In this document: positions 1-6,452 of the stretch, piece by piece
Numbering within the stretch: the first letter of the stretch is position 1
Layout: the number at the start of each line of letters is the position of its first letter
Origin: Fidelibacterota bacterium
GTDB taxonomy: Bacteria; Fidelibacterota; Fidelibacteria; Fidelibacterales; DSDE01
Reading direction: 5' to 3'
NCBI GenBank assembly: GCA_011049095.1
Contig: DSDE01000463.1
Span: 1 to 6,643, forward strand
Length of the DNA: 6,643 nt
The notes under the pieces: generated by a model
Databases searched by the model: none
What the model was told of the DNA's origin: nothing
Seen by the model: the letters and a program-made list of their open reading frames with translations, nothing else
Translations under genes and position numbers: made by a program

Positions 1-806
1 CACAAGAATAGCTTTTCGCCGCATTTTTTGCAGAAAAGCGCGTCGTCATCGTGGCGGCCTAATCCACAGCTTTCGCAGACTTGCGTATTTGAAATCGGCT
101 TGATACGATTCAGTTCAACGGTTACAATACCTGTTGGTACAGCGATGATTCCGTAGCCCATAAGCATAATGATGATTGATAAGGTCTGTCCAAGGGGTGT
201 TTGCGGAGAAATGTCACCATAGCCCACCGTTGTCAGGGTCACGATAGCCCAATAAATACTTAAGGGAATACTTGAAAAACCATTCGCTTCACCTTCCACT
301 ACATACATCAAAGAGCCGCTAACTATAACAGTGACCATTACAGCAATTAAAAAAACAAATATTTTCCTGCGGCTAGCAATCATCGCTTGGCTCAGATAAG
401 AGGCTTCCTGGATATATTTTGCCACTTTGAGAATACGAAAAACACGCAGCACACGAATTAATCGAATAATTAGAAGATAATGCATACCTGGCAGAAGCAT
501 ATTCAGATAAGTTGGCAAAATAGCAAGAAAATCTATCAGCCCATAAAAACTGAAAATATAAGTCTTTTTAACACGTACAGTATAAATCCGCGTGATATAT
601 TCGATTGTAAACAAGACTGTAAAAACCCATTCTATAGCATACAATTCTCTGCCCCAGCGAAGGCGAATTGACGGAACACTTTCAGCCATAATGACAGCGA
701 CACTAAGCAAAATCAGCGCAATCAGAGTAATATCAAAAATCTTTCCGCCACGTGTATCTGCTTCAAAAATTATTTCATGAAGGCGGGTACGAATGCTGCG
801 CTTCAT
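1..806 (-). CDS. Voltage-gated-type potassium channel (ion transporter) with C-terminal zinc ribbon, 3' end cut by window edge
   Basis: An integral inner-membrane cation channel, predicted to pass K+. The first 268 residues are visible. The six-helix plan can be read in order: S1 about 23-42, S2 about 57-77, S3 about 84-105, S4 about 109-128, S5 about 149-170, pore loop about 183-198 and S6 about 205-231. S4 carries regularly spaced arginines (R115, R118, R121, R124) as in voltage sensors. The pore holds the K+ selectivity filter TTVGYGD at 192-198. After S6 the protein ends in a small cytoplasmic zinc-ribbon-like module with CxxC pairs C244/C247 and C259/C262, a tail known from other bacterial channels of this type. 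The stop codon lies beyond position 1, but the zinc ribbon suggests few residues are missing. The ATG at 804-806 is the only sensible start: an in-frame stop, which is upp's own TAA, lies just upstream. The ribosome binding site is weak, so translation probably depends on coupling to upp, 12 bp away. Voltage gating itself is inferred. Confidence 0.93.
   Translation of the reverse strand, partial: MKRSIRTRLHEIIFEADTRGGKIFDITLIALILLSVAVIMAESVPSIRLRWGRELYAIEWVFTVLFTIEYITRIYTVRVKKTYIFSFYGLIDFLAILPTYLNMLLPGMHYLLIIRLIRVLRVFRILKVAKYIQEASYLSQAMIASRRKIFVFLIAVMVTVIVSGSLMYVVEGEANGFSSIPLSIYWAIVTLTTVGYGDISPQTPLGQTLSIIIMLMGYGIIAVPTGIVTVELNRIKPISNTQVCESCGLGRHDDDALFCKKCGEKLFL
21..77 (-). other. Zinc-ribbon module coding segment at the channel C-terminus
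   Basis: Codons 244-262 of the channel encode CxxC-x11-CxxC (C244, C247, C259, C262), with a short acidic stretch (DDD at 253-255) between the pairs. Four cysteines in this spacing are a typical Zn2+-binding rubredoxin-like knuckle arrangement. The module lies directly after S6 and a short linker, so it faces the cytoplasm. Its role is not evident from sequence; metal or redox sensing, or tetramer assembly, are possibilities. Confidence 0.75.
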
Positions 807-818
807 TTTATACCATAT

Positions 819-1445
819 TTATTTTGTACCAAAAAGGCGATCACCTGCATCTCCCAAGCCAGGTATGATATAGCCATTATCATTCAAACGCTCATCCAGT
901 GCTGCTGAATAAATATTCACATCGGGATGTAAATCTTCTATTTTCTGAACCCCTTCCGGCGCTGCAACTATACAGATGGCGACAATGCTATCGCAGTTTT
1001 CACTTTTCAGCATTTCAATGGCCGCCGCCATGGAACCGCCTGTCGCCAACATCGGATCAATAAGCAGAGCTTTTCTGATTTTTATATCACGATTAAACTT
1101 CTTGTAGTATTCAATGGGCTTCAAAGTGTTTTCATTACGATAGACGCCTACTACATTGACCCTTGCTGATGGAATCAGCGCCAATACACCGTCAAGCATA
1201 CCTAAACCAGCCCGGAGGATGGGTACGACAGAAATCTTTTTCCCTGAAATCCGTTCTGCCTCAACAGGTCCTTGCCAAGTTTGAATTGTCCGTTGCTCAA
1301 GAGGAAGGTCTCTGGTGGCCTCATAGGTCAGCAAGGTCGTTATTTCCTGGGTAAGCTGACGAAATTGCAGGGTTGAAGTTGCTTCACGGCGGAGCAAAGC
1401 CAGTTTATGCCTGATTAAGGGATGATTTACAACTGTGAATGACAT
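819..1445 (-). CDS. upp: Uracil phosphoribosyltransferase
   Basis: A cytosolic pyrimidine-salvage enzyme that converts uracil and PRPP to UMP and pyrophosphate (EC 2.4.2.9). At 208 residues it matches the usual bacterial Upp length. The visible signatures are HPLIRHKL near the N-terminus (8-15), the conserved block VVPILRAGLGMLDG (73-86), YRNE at 102-105, the PRPP-binding loop DPMLATGGS at 130-138, and the uracil-binding C-terminal segment GYIIPGLGDAGDRLFGT at 191-207. All expected active-site blocks are present, so it should be functional. The ATG at 1443-1445 overlaps the rsmI stop by one base (TAATG). It is preceded by a good GAGGAG ribosome binding site at 1451-1456, inside the last rsmI codons, which points to translational coupling. 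The potassium channel gene follows after 12 bp. Confidence 0.97.
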   Translation of the reverse strand: MSFTVVNHPLIRHKLALLRREATSTLQFRQLTQEITTLLTYEATRDLPLEQRTIQTWQGPVEAERISGKKISVVPILRAGLGMLDGVLALIPSARVNVVGVYRNENTLKPIEYYKKFNRDIKIRKALLIDPMLATGGSMAAAIEMLKSENCDSIVAICIVAAPEGVQKIEDLHPDVNIYSAALDERLNDNGYIIPGLGDAGDRLFGTK

Positions 1446-2188
1446 TATTTCTCCTCATTTTCGGGAGCGATTAGCAAAGTAAATTCACCTTTCATGCTCC
1501 TCTTTTTAAACCATTCAATAGCGAAACTAATATTTCCCCTGATAATTGTCTCATGGATTTTTGTCAATTCCCGGCCAATGAGCAGTTCCCGCTCACCACA
1601 ATGCTGGAGCAATTCCGAAAGGAGTTTTTCAATTCGGTGTGTGCTTTCAAAAAGCAAGGCCGGCTTCTTCTCAGCGGCGATAGATCTAAGCTTGCTAAGC
1701 CGTCCTTTTTTATGGGGCAGAAAACCATAATATACAAACTCAGATATGGGTATATGGCTGACTGATAGGAGTGTCGTGATAGCGGAGACACCAGGAACAG
1801 GCAGGACCTCATATCCGGCCTCAAGGATGCTGCAAGTAAGAAAGTGACCTGGGTCTGAGATACCGGGAGTGCCTGCATCACTCACCAAAACCAATGTATT
1901 TTCCTGCTCCAGCAATGAAATGATCTCAGGAATTGCTCTTGCTTCCTGTGTTTTGTAATGGGCAATCATTTTCTTGTTGGAAATCTTAAATTTTTCTAAA
2001 AGCCGTCGGGTAATCCGTGTATCTTCACAGACTATAGCATCGGCGGCTTTGAGAATTTCTAAAGCTCTCAGCGTAATATCATCCAGATTGCCAATGGGCG
2101 TGCCAAGAATATAGAGGACAGAAGATTTTATCTGCAATTTTTCACCAGAAAGAGAAAGGGACGCTTTCGCGTCCCTTTCATTAATCAC
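1445..2188 (-). CDS. rsmI: 16S rRNA (cytidine-1402-2'-O)-methyltransferase RsmI
   Basis: A SAM-dependent tetrapyrrole-methylase-fold enzyme that 2'-O-methylates C1402 in the 16S rRNA decoding centre. Family motifs, numbered from the GTG at 2188, are TPIGNLDDITLRAL (30-43), CEDTR (54-58), SDAGTPGISDPG (103-114), VPGVSAI (131-137), YGFLPHKKGR (154-163), FESTHRI (180-186), GRELTKIHE (205-213) and KGEFTLLI (233-240). The protein stops soon after the catalytic domain, so it lacks the extra C-terminal helical domain of longer homologues such as E. coli RsmI (about 286 residues). The start is uncertain. The GTG at 2186-2188 lies one base after the upstream dehydrogenase stop and lacks a convincing ribosome binding site. 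An in-frame TTG at 2135-2137 (residue 18) has a GGTGA site four bases upstream and gives MQIKSSVLYILGTPIGNL, a plausible N-terminus for the family. The 3' end overlaps the upp start as TAATG. Confidence 0.95.
   Translation of the reverse strand: MINERDAKASLSLSGEKLQIKSSVLYILGTPIGNLDDITLRALEILKAADAIVCEDTRITRRLLEKFKISNKKMIAHYKTQEARAIPEIISLLEQENTLVLVSDAGTPGISDPGHFLTCSILEAGYEVLPVPGVSAITTLLSVSHIPISEFVYYGFLPHKKGRLSKLRSIAAEKKPALLFESTHRIEKLLSELLQHCGERELLIGRELTKIHETIIRGNISFAIEWFKKRSMKGEFTLLIAPENEEK
2142..2146 (-). promoter_or_regulatory. Possible ribosome binding site for an internal TTG start of rsmI
   Basis: On the minus strand this reads GGTGA, followed by AAAA and then TTG in the rsmI frame (2135-2137). 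GGTGA matches the 3' part of the Shine-Dalgarno consensus. It lies downstream of the strong hairpin at 2154-2179, so an mRNA starting at, or freed from, that hairpin could still be translated into a complete RsmI domain. Confidence 0.35.
2154..2179 (-). terminator. Perfect 11-bp hairpin with GAAA loop, likely terminator or attenuator after the aldehyde dehydrogenase
   Basis: Minus strand: arm GAAAGGGACGC, loop GAAA, arm GCGTCCCTTTC. All 11 pairs are Watson-Crick, and the C(GAAA)G tetraloop is exceptionally stable. It starts 10 bases after the dehydrogenase stop codon and is followed by the T-rich stretch TCTTTCT, so it resembles an intrinsic terminator, though the U-tract is interrupted by C. 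The flanking A and T runs make it nearly symmetrical, so it could act in both directions. It lies inside the N-terminal part of the longest rsmI reading frame, which makes either that frame's start or the terminator role questionable. It may instead be a 5' stability element or attenuator for rsmI-upp-channel. Confidence 0.5.
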
Positions 2189-2218
2189 CTTATAAGTCGA
2201 ATTTTATGCCTTGGGCAA
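2189..2218 (-). promoter_or_regulatory. Candidate sigma-70-type promoter for rsmI-upp-channel
   Basis: Minus strand: -35-like TTGCCC (2213-2218), 18-bp spacer, -10-like TATAAG (2189-2194), lying in the last codons of the aldehyde dehydrogenase gene. Transcription would start near 2182, at about the foot of the GAAA-loop hairpin and downstream of the GTG start. That would favour use of the TTG start for rsmI. The -35 match is only 4 of 6 bases, so this is a weak prediction. Confidence 0.28.
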
Positions 2219-3719
2219 GAGGCAAAGTCGTACCAAAATTGATGGTATTTGTTTGCCTGCGCATATAGGCTTTCCAGGCGTCTGAGCCTGATTCACGTCC
2301 GCCGCCAGTCTCTTTTTCACCACCAAATGCGCCGCCAATTTCGGCTCCTGATGTGCCGATATTGACATTTGCTATTCCACAATCTGAGCCCCAGGTGCTT
2401 AGAAAGGTTTCGGCCTCACGCATATTGTTGGTAAATATGGAAGAGGAAAGACCCTGCACAACATCATTTTGCAGCTTGATGGCATTTTCAACATCTCCAC
2501 TGTAGCGAATCAGATAAATAATCGGAGCAAAAGTCTCTTTCTGGACGATTTCGTAATGATTCTCCGCCTCGACAATGGCAGGTGTTATATAGCATCCTGA
2601 TTCATAGCCTTCACCTGAGAGGAGTTCACCACCGCTAAGAATAGTGCCTCCCTCCTGTTTAACTTTATCTAAGGCACGCAGCATCATGTCAACCGCTGCT
2701 TTATCGATGAGGGGACCCATATGATTTTCACTGTTCAAAGGATTTCCAATGCGAAGTGAGCCATACGCTTTCACCAGGGCATCTTTTACTTTATCATAGA
2801 TTGAGCTGTGAATGATAAGCCGGCGGGTGCTGGTGCAGCGCTGACCGGCAGTGCCTACAGCACCAAAAACAATAGCCGGGATTGCCATTTTAAGGTCAGA
2901 ATCTGGTGTGAGAATGATAGCATTATTGCCACCAAGCTCCAGTATAGCCTTTCCGAAGCGCTTGGCAATGACCTGAGCAGCATGACGACCCACTTCGATG
3001 CTGCCTGTTATGCTCACCACTGGCACCCTTTTGTCATTCAACATCGTCTCGCCTACCGTTGCACCCCGTCCAATAACCAGGCAAAAAAGGCCTTCAGGAA
3101 GATTATTTCTTTTTATCACATCAGCCAAAATATTTTGAATGGCAATGGCTGTTAGGGGCACTTTTGAGCTGGGCTTCCAGATGTTGGTATCACCGCAGAC
3201 AGTGGCAAGCATTGCATTCCAGCTCCAGACGGCTACGGGAAAATTAAAAGAAGAGACTGTTCCCACAATGCCTAGGGGATGATACTGGTCATACATCCGA
3301 TGCGAGGGGCGCTCTGAGTGCATCGTAAATCCATATAGCATTCTGCTTTGGCCCACTGCAAAATCACATATATCAATCATTTCCTGAACTTCACCAAGTC
3401 CTTCCTGAAGAGATTTTCCCATTTCATAAGAGACAAGCATTCCCAGAGCTTCTTTATATTCTCTCAGCGCCAATCCAATCTGACGCACAATTTCACCGCG
3501 TTTTGGAGCTGGAACTTTACGCCATTCCAGAAAGGCTTCATATGAAGTTTTTGCTACTTGCTCGTAATCCTCAGGAGAAGCCTGATATACAGTGGCTATG
3601 AGTTTTCCATCGCTTGGTGATTTAATCTCAAGTTTTCGATCAGCAGTCTTTAGCCACGCGACGCCTGTTGAAGCGCCATAATTCTCTTCTTTAATTCCCA
3701 ATCTTTTTAGAAAATCCAT
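2190..3719 (-). CDS. ALDH7-family aldehyde dehydrogenase (alpha-aminoadipic semialdehyde / piperidine-6-carboxylate dehydrogenase-like)
   Basis: A cytosolic NAD(P)+-dependent dehydrogenase of 509 residues, oxidising an aldehyde to a carboxylic acid. General ALDH features are SSFNFP with the oxyanion-hole Asn (N160), WKPSSK (181-186, Lys182 at the coenzyme), the ITGSIEVG turn (237-244), the general base E261 in ELGGNN, catalytic C295 in GQRCTSTRR, and KETFAPI (394-400). Family-level features point to ALDH7 (antiquitin, bacterial AmaB): GTAGQRCTSTRRL, GLSSSIFT, GSDCGIANVNIGTSGAEIGGAFGG and the terminal LAQGIKF. The best-known substrate of that family is 2-aminoadipate semialdehyde (in equilibrium with piperideine-6-carboxylate) from lysine breakdown. 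No other lysine-pathway gene is visible here, so the substrate is inferred from family only. The ATG is preceded by GAGGAG at 3725-3730, five bases away. The gene has its own promoter at 3775-3803 and is separated from the glutamate dehydrogenase by a terminator. A hairpin follows its stop. Confidence 0.94.
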   Translation of the reverse strand: MDFLKRLGIKEENYGASTGVAWLKTADRKLEIKSPSDGKLIATVYQASPEDYEQVAKTSYEAFLEWRKVPAPKRGEIVRQIGLALREYKEALGMLVSYEMGKSLQEGLGEVQEMIDICDFAVGQSRMLYGFTMHSERPSHRMYDQYHPLGIVGTVSSFNFPVAVWSWNAMLATVCGDTNIWKPSSKVPLTAIAIQNILADVIKRNNLPEGLFCLVIGRGATVGETMLNDKRVPVVSITGSIEVGRHAAQVIAKRFGKAILELGGNNAIILTPDSDLKMAIPAIVFGAVGTAGQRCTSTRRLIIHSSIYDKVKDALVKAYGSLRIGNPLNSENHMGPLIDKAAVDMMLRALDKVKQEGGTILSGGELLSGEGYESGCYITPAIVEAENHYEIVQKETFAPIIYLIRYSGDVENAIKLQNDVVQGLSSSIFTNNMREAETFLSTWGSDCGIANVNIGTSGAEIGGAFGGEKETGGGRESGSDAWKAYMRRQTNTINFGTTLPLAQGIKFDL

Positions 3720-3774
3720 CTTTACTCCTCTTCTTTTTATTGATACCTCGTCATATCTCTATCTTGCACTTCGA

Positions 3775-3803
3775 ATAGTACAATTTCTAGTTAATAAAGT
3801 CAA
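3775..3803 (-). promoter_or_regulatory. Sigma-70-type promoter of the ALDH7 gene
   Basis: Minus strand: -35 TTGACT (3798-3803, 5 of 6 to consensus), a 17-bp spacer, and -10 TACTAT (3775-3780, 4 of 6). It lies in the 160-bp gap between the glutamate dehydrogenase and the aldehyde dehydrogenase, just after the upstream terminator, leaving a leader of about 50 bases before the ATG. Its position and ideal spacing make it the best promoter in the window. Confidence 0.65.
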
Positions 3804-3821
3804 TAAATACTCAAGCCATTG

Positions 3822-3854
3822 AAAAAAAAATGAGGGACACGTGCCCCTGCTTTT
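3822..3854 (-). terminator. Intrinsic terminator after the glutamate dehydrogenase gene
   Basis: Minus strand: stem AGGGGC, loop ACGT, stem GTCCCT (six pairs including one G-U; 3833-3848), then CA and a run of nine T (3822-3830). An upstream AAAA (3851-3854) can pair with part of the T run across a 2x2 mismatch. It sits about 30 bases after the glutamate dehydrogenase stop codon, a standard Rho-independent arrangement that ends the upstream transcription unit before the ALDH7 promoter. Confidence 0.85.
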
Positions 3855-3879
3855 CTCAAAGAACTTTTACATAGGAAAA

Positions 3880-5220
3880 CTATACTAGACCTTGAGCCAT
3901 CATAGCATTTGCAACTTTCAGGAATCCACCGATATTTGCACCTTTTACGTAGTCAACATATCCATCGGAAGCTTTTCCATACGTCACACAGGTTTCATGT
4001 ATATTAGTCATAATCATATGCAGTTTCTGGTCAACTTCTTCTGCAGTCCAGCCAAGACGCATAGAATTTTGCGTCATTTCCAGCCCGCTTACAGCCACAC
4101 CTCCGGCATTGGAAGCTTTTCCCGGTGAAAAGAGAATCCGATTACTTTTAAAATGCTCAATAGCTTCTGGCGTAGATGGCATGTTCGCACCTTCAACAAC
4201 GGCGATAACCTTATTATTAACAAGATGTTTTGCATCTTCACCATTCAGCTCATTTTGGGTTGCGCAAGGCAGCGCCACATCAACAGGAACTTCCCAGGGC
4301 CGTTTTCCGGCAAAAAATTCAACACCGTATTTATCAGCATAAGGCTTCACAATATCCTGGTTGGAAAGACGGAGTTCCAGCATATAGTCTATTTTTTCAC
4401 CCCTAATACCATCTGGGTCGTAAATATAGCCATCGGGGCCACTAAGTGTTACAACCTTTGCGCCCAGCTCTGTTGCTTTGGTGGTGGCTCCCCAAGCAAC
4501 ATTTCCAAATCCCGATATAGAGACTCGTTTACCAGCCAGACTCATTCCTTTAGTTTTGAGTATTTCATTGGCAAAATATACGACGCCAAAGCCTGTCGCT
4601 TCTGGCCGCATAAGACTTCCACCCCAGCCAATTCCTTTTCCGGTAAAAACACCAGTAAATTCATTGCGCAGTCTTTTATACTGGCCAAAAAGGAAACCAA
4701 TTTCACGGCCGCCAACGCCGATATCACCAGCCGGTACATCCGTGTCAGGTCCAATATGCCGAAAAAGCTCACTCATGTAACTTTGGCAAAAACGCATAAT
4801 TTCATTGTCTGAACGACCTTTGGCATCAAAATCGCTTCCACCCTTTCCACCGCCCATAGGCAGAGTTGTAAGCGCGTTCTTAAATATTTGTTCAAAACCC
4901 AGGAATTTTAAAATGGATAAATTAACACTGGGGTGAAAACGCAGGCCGCCTTTATAAGGACCAATTGCTGAATTAAATTCTACACGGTAGCCGCGATTGA
5001 CGTGGATCTCTCCATCATCATCCATCCAGGGCACGCGAAACATAATCACTCGTTCGGGCTCTACAATACGGTCTAAAATCTTTGCATGGCGCAAGCGAGG
5101 ATTTTTTTCCAGTACTGGCATAACTGATTCTACAACTTCATGTACGGCCTGAATAAACTCAGGTTCATTCGCGTTTCTCAGTCGTACTGACTCAACAAAC
5201 TGTTCAACATGATTTGACAT
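3880..5220 (-). CDS. gdhA: Glutamate dehydrogenase, hexameric type (possibly NAD-linked)
   Basis: A cytosolic enzyme interconverting L-glutamate with 2-oxoglutarate and ammonia using NAD(P). At 446 residues it has the length of the small hexameric class. The N-terminal substrate domain shows GPYKGGLRFHPSVN (87-100, substrate Lys90), K114, PMGGGKGGSDFD (121-132, catalytic Lys126) and DVPAGDIGVGGREIG (161-175, catalytic Asp166). The Rossmann domain has GFGNVAWG at 237-244 followed by SGPDGYIYDP. The C-terminal part has PCATQNE (318-324), VEGANMPST (342-350), NAGGVAVSG (371-379) and GANIGGF (427-433). The GFGNVAW and SGPDG segments resemble the NAD-specific Clostridium symbiosum enzyme more than the NADP-specific E. 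coli GdhA, so a catabolic role is plausible although many pipelines would call it NADP-specific. AAGGAG at 5228-5233 precedes the ATG. It lies 47 bp after the methionine gamma-lyase-like gene with no terminator between, so co-transcription is likely. An intrinsic terminator follows. Confidence 0.96.
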   Translation of the reverse strand: MSNHVEQFVESVRLRNANEPEFIQAVHEVVESVMPVLEKNPRLRHAKILDRIVEPERVIMFRVPWMDDDGEIHVNRGYRVEFNSAIGPYKGGLRFHPSVNLSILKFLGFEQIFKNALTTLPMGGGKGGSDFDAKGRSDNEIMRFCQSYMSELFRHIGPDTDVPAGDIGVGGREIGFLFGQYKRLRNEFTGVFTGKGIGWGGSLMRPEATGFGVVYFANEILKTKGMSLAGKRVSISGFGNVAWGATTKATELGAKVVTLSGPDGYIYDPDGIRGEKIDYMLELRLSNQDIVKPYADKYGVEFFAGKRPWEVPVDVALPCATQNELNGEDAKHLVNNKVIAVVEGANMPSTPEAIEHFKSNRILFSPGKASNAGGVAVSGLEMTQNSMRLGWTAEEVDQKLHMIMTNIHETCVTYGKASDGYVDYVKGANIGGFLKVANAMMAQGLV

Positions 5221-5267
5221 CTCATAACTCCTTTTTTGGTTTATATCTATTATTGCATACTCTGTTT

Positions 5268-6440
5268 TCAGGATACTTTAACCAGCGCCTGCTCCAGGTC
5301 TGCAATGATATCATCACTATGCTCAAGGCCAACAGACAAGCGTATCAAGCCATCTGTAATACCAGATTTTTCAAGGTCATCGCAGGAATAGCCTGCATGT
5401 GTCATACTGACTGGGTGCTGAATCAGCGTATCGCAGTCACCTAAGGACACTGCTAACATAATCATTTTCACCTCATTCATCAAAATTTCACCGCCTTCTT
5501 TCCCACCTTTGACTTCAAAGGAAAGCATACCGCTAAAGCCACTCATCTGTCTTTTGGCCAGCTCATAATCAGGATGGCTTTCCAGCAGGGGATACCAGAC
5601 TTTTGTAACTTTTGGATGTTTTTCAAGCCATCGCGCAACAGTCAGGGCATTGCTGTAATGGCGTTCCATCCTGACAGGAAGTGTTTTTAGTCCACGCAAT
5701 AAGAGCCAGGCTTCAAAAGGGGCGATTACTCCTCCAAAATCATTTTGGGCGTACTTTTTAATAGTATAAATCAGGTCTTTAGAGCCAATCAGAGCGCCAG
5801 CAATGACATCTCCATGCCCGCCAATATATTTTGTGGCGCTATGCATCACAATATCTACTCCCAGCTTCAAGGGTTTTTGAAAAAAACTAGTGGCAAAAGT
5901 GTTATCACAAATGACAGGAATATTATATTTTTTACCTATATTGCAAATCTTCTCAATATCTATTAGCCCTAAAGTCGGATTTGCAGGCGTTTCAATAAAT
6001 ATCAAAGAAGTATTCTCATCTATTAACGCTTCATATTTTAGATAATCATTAATGTGGGCTTTACGAACCTCGATACCTAAATGCGACAGCGTTCGATTAA
6101 ACATATTATGAGTACCACCGTAAAGGGTATCGCTGGTAACAATATTTTTACCGGGACCAGAAAGCGCTAGAATAGCCGAGCTTGTGGCCGCCATTCCGCT
6201 GCTAAATGCCAAAGCCGCCTCTCCCTCATCCAAAGATGCAAGTTTTTGCTCAAGCTGACAAACCGTAGGATTTCCCAATCTACTATAAATATATCCCTCA
6301 GCAGTGCCAGCAAAGCGGGCTTTCCCCTCTTCAAGATTTCGAAACCCAAAAGTTGATGTCTGATAGATCGGTGTGACTAAAGAACGAAATGAGGGGTCTG
6401 CCATAACTTTGCCGTGGATACAGCGGGTCTCGAACTTCAT
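5268..6440 (-). CDS. Cys/Met-metabolism PLP-dependent enzyme, methionine gamma-lyase type
   Basis: A cytosolic fold-type I PLP enzyme. The likely reaction is methionine to methanethiol, 2-oxobutyrate and ammonia; cystathionine or homocysteine gamma-lyase activity is the main alternative. The chosen protein is 390 residues. Motifs are TPIYQTSTF (23-31), YSRLGNPT (52-59, PLP-phosphate residues of the neighbouring subunit), SSGMAA (80-85, phosphate binding), LYGGT (106-110, ring-stacking Tyr107), ETPANPTL (150-157), CDNTFAT (178-184, Asp179 to the pyridine N), SATKYIGGHGD (201-211, Schiff-base Lys204) and GLIRLSVGLE (364-373, substrate carboxylate Arg367). AVSLGDCDTLIQHPVSMTHAGY (330-351) is of the methionine gamma-lyase kind. 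The Cys that follows Tyr-Gly in many methionine gamma-lyases is Gly109 here. The start was placed at the ATG at 6438-6440, which has a strong GAGGGGG site and gives MKFETRCIHG. The longer frame from 6488 adds 16 charged residues and lacks a ribosome binding site. The glutamate dehydrogenase follows 47 bp downstream. Confidence 0.9.
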   Translation of the reverse strand: MKFETRCIHGKVMADPSFRSLVTPIYQTSTFGFRNLEEGKARFAGTAEGYIYSRLGNPTVCQLEQKLASLDEGEAALAFSSGMAATSSAILALSGPGKNIVTSDTLYGGTHNMFNRTLSHLGIEVRKAHINDYLKYEALIDENTSLIFIETPANPTLGLIDIEKICNIGKKYNIPVICDNTFATSFFQKPLKLGVDIVMHSATKYIGGHGDVIAGALIGSKDLIYTIKKYAQNDFGGVIAPFEAWLLLRGLKTLPVRMERHYSNALTVARWLEKHPKVTKVWYPLLESHPDYELAKRQMSGFSGMLSFEVKGGKEGGEILMNEVKMIMLAVSLGDCDTLIQHPVSMTHAGYSCDDLEKSGITDGLIRLSVGLEHSDDIIADLEQALVKVS

Positions 6441-6445
6441 TTCTT

Positions 6446-6452
6446 CCCCCTC
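6446..6452 (-). promoter_or_regulatory. Ribosome binding site that sets the start of the methionine gamma-lyase-type gene
   Basis: Minus strand reads GAGGGGG, five bases before the ATG at 6438-6440. The upstream in-frame ATG at 6486-6488 is preceded only by AT-rich sequence (ATTGCTAAACTT) with no purine-rich site. The shorter protein also begins where homologues usually do. Confidence 0.75.

Noticed and set aside
480..780. Two overlapping short plus-strand frames opposite the potassium channel
   Set aside because: They are antisense to clearly coding S1-S4 sequence and have unstructured translations with no family resemblance.
2808..3155. 115-codon plus-strand frame opposite the aldehyde dehydrogenase catalytic region
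   Set aside because: It is antisense to conserved ALDH motifs including the catalytic Cys region, with no recognisable protein features.
4153..4812. 219-codon open frame on the plus strand opposite the glutamate dehydrogenase gene
   Set aside because: It lies wholly antisense to a highly conserved gene, its translation resembles no family, and no ribosome binding site or promoter supports it. It is a by-product of the opposite strand's codon use.
5221..5267. Search for a terminator or promoter between the methionine gamma-lyase-type gene and the glutamate dehydrogenase gene
   Set aside because: Only a ribosome binding site and AT-rich sequence are present. There is no stem-loop with a T run and no paired -35/-10 boxes, so nothing was annotated.
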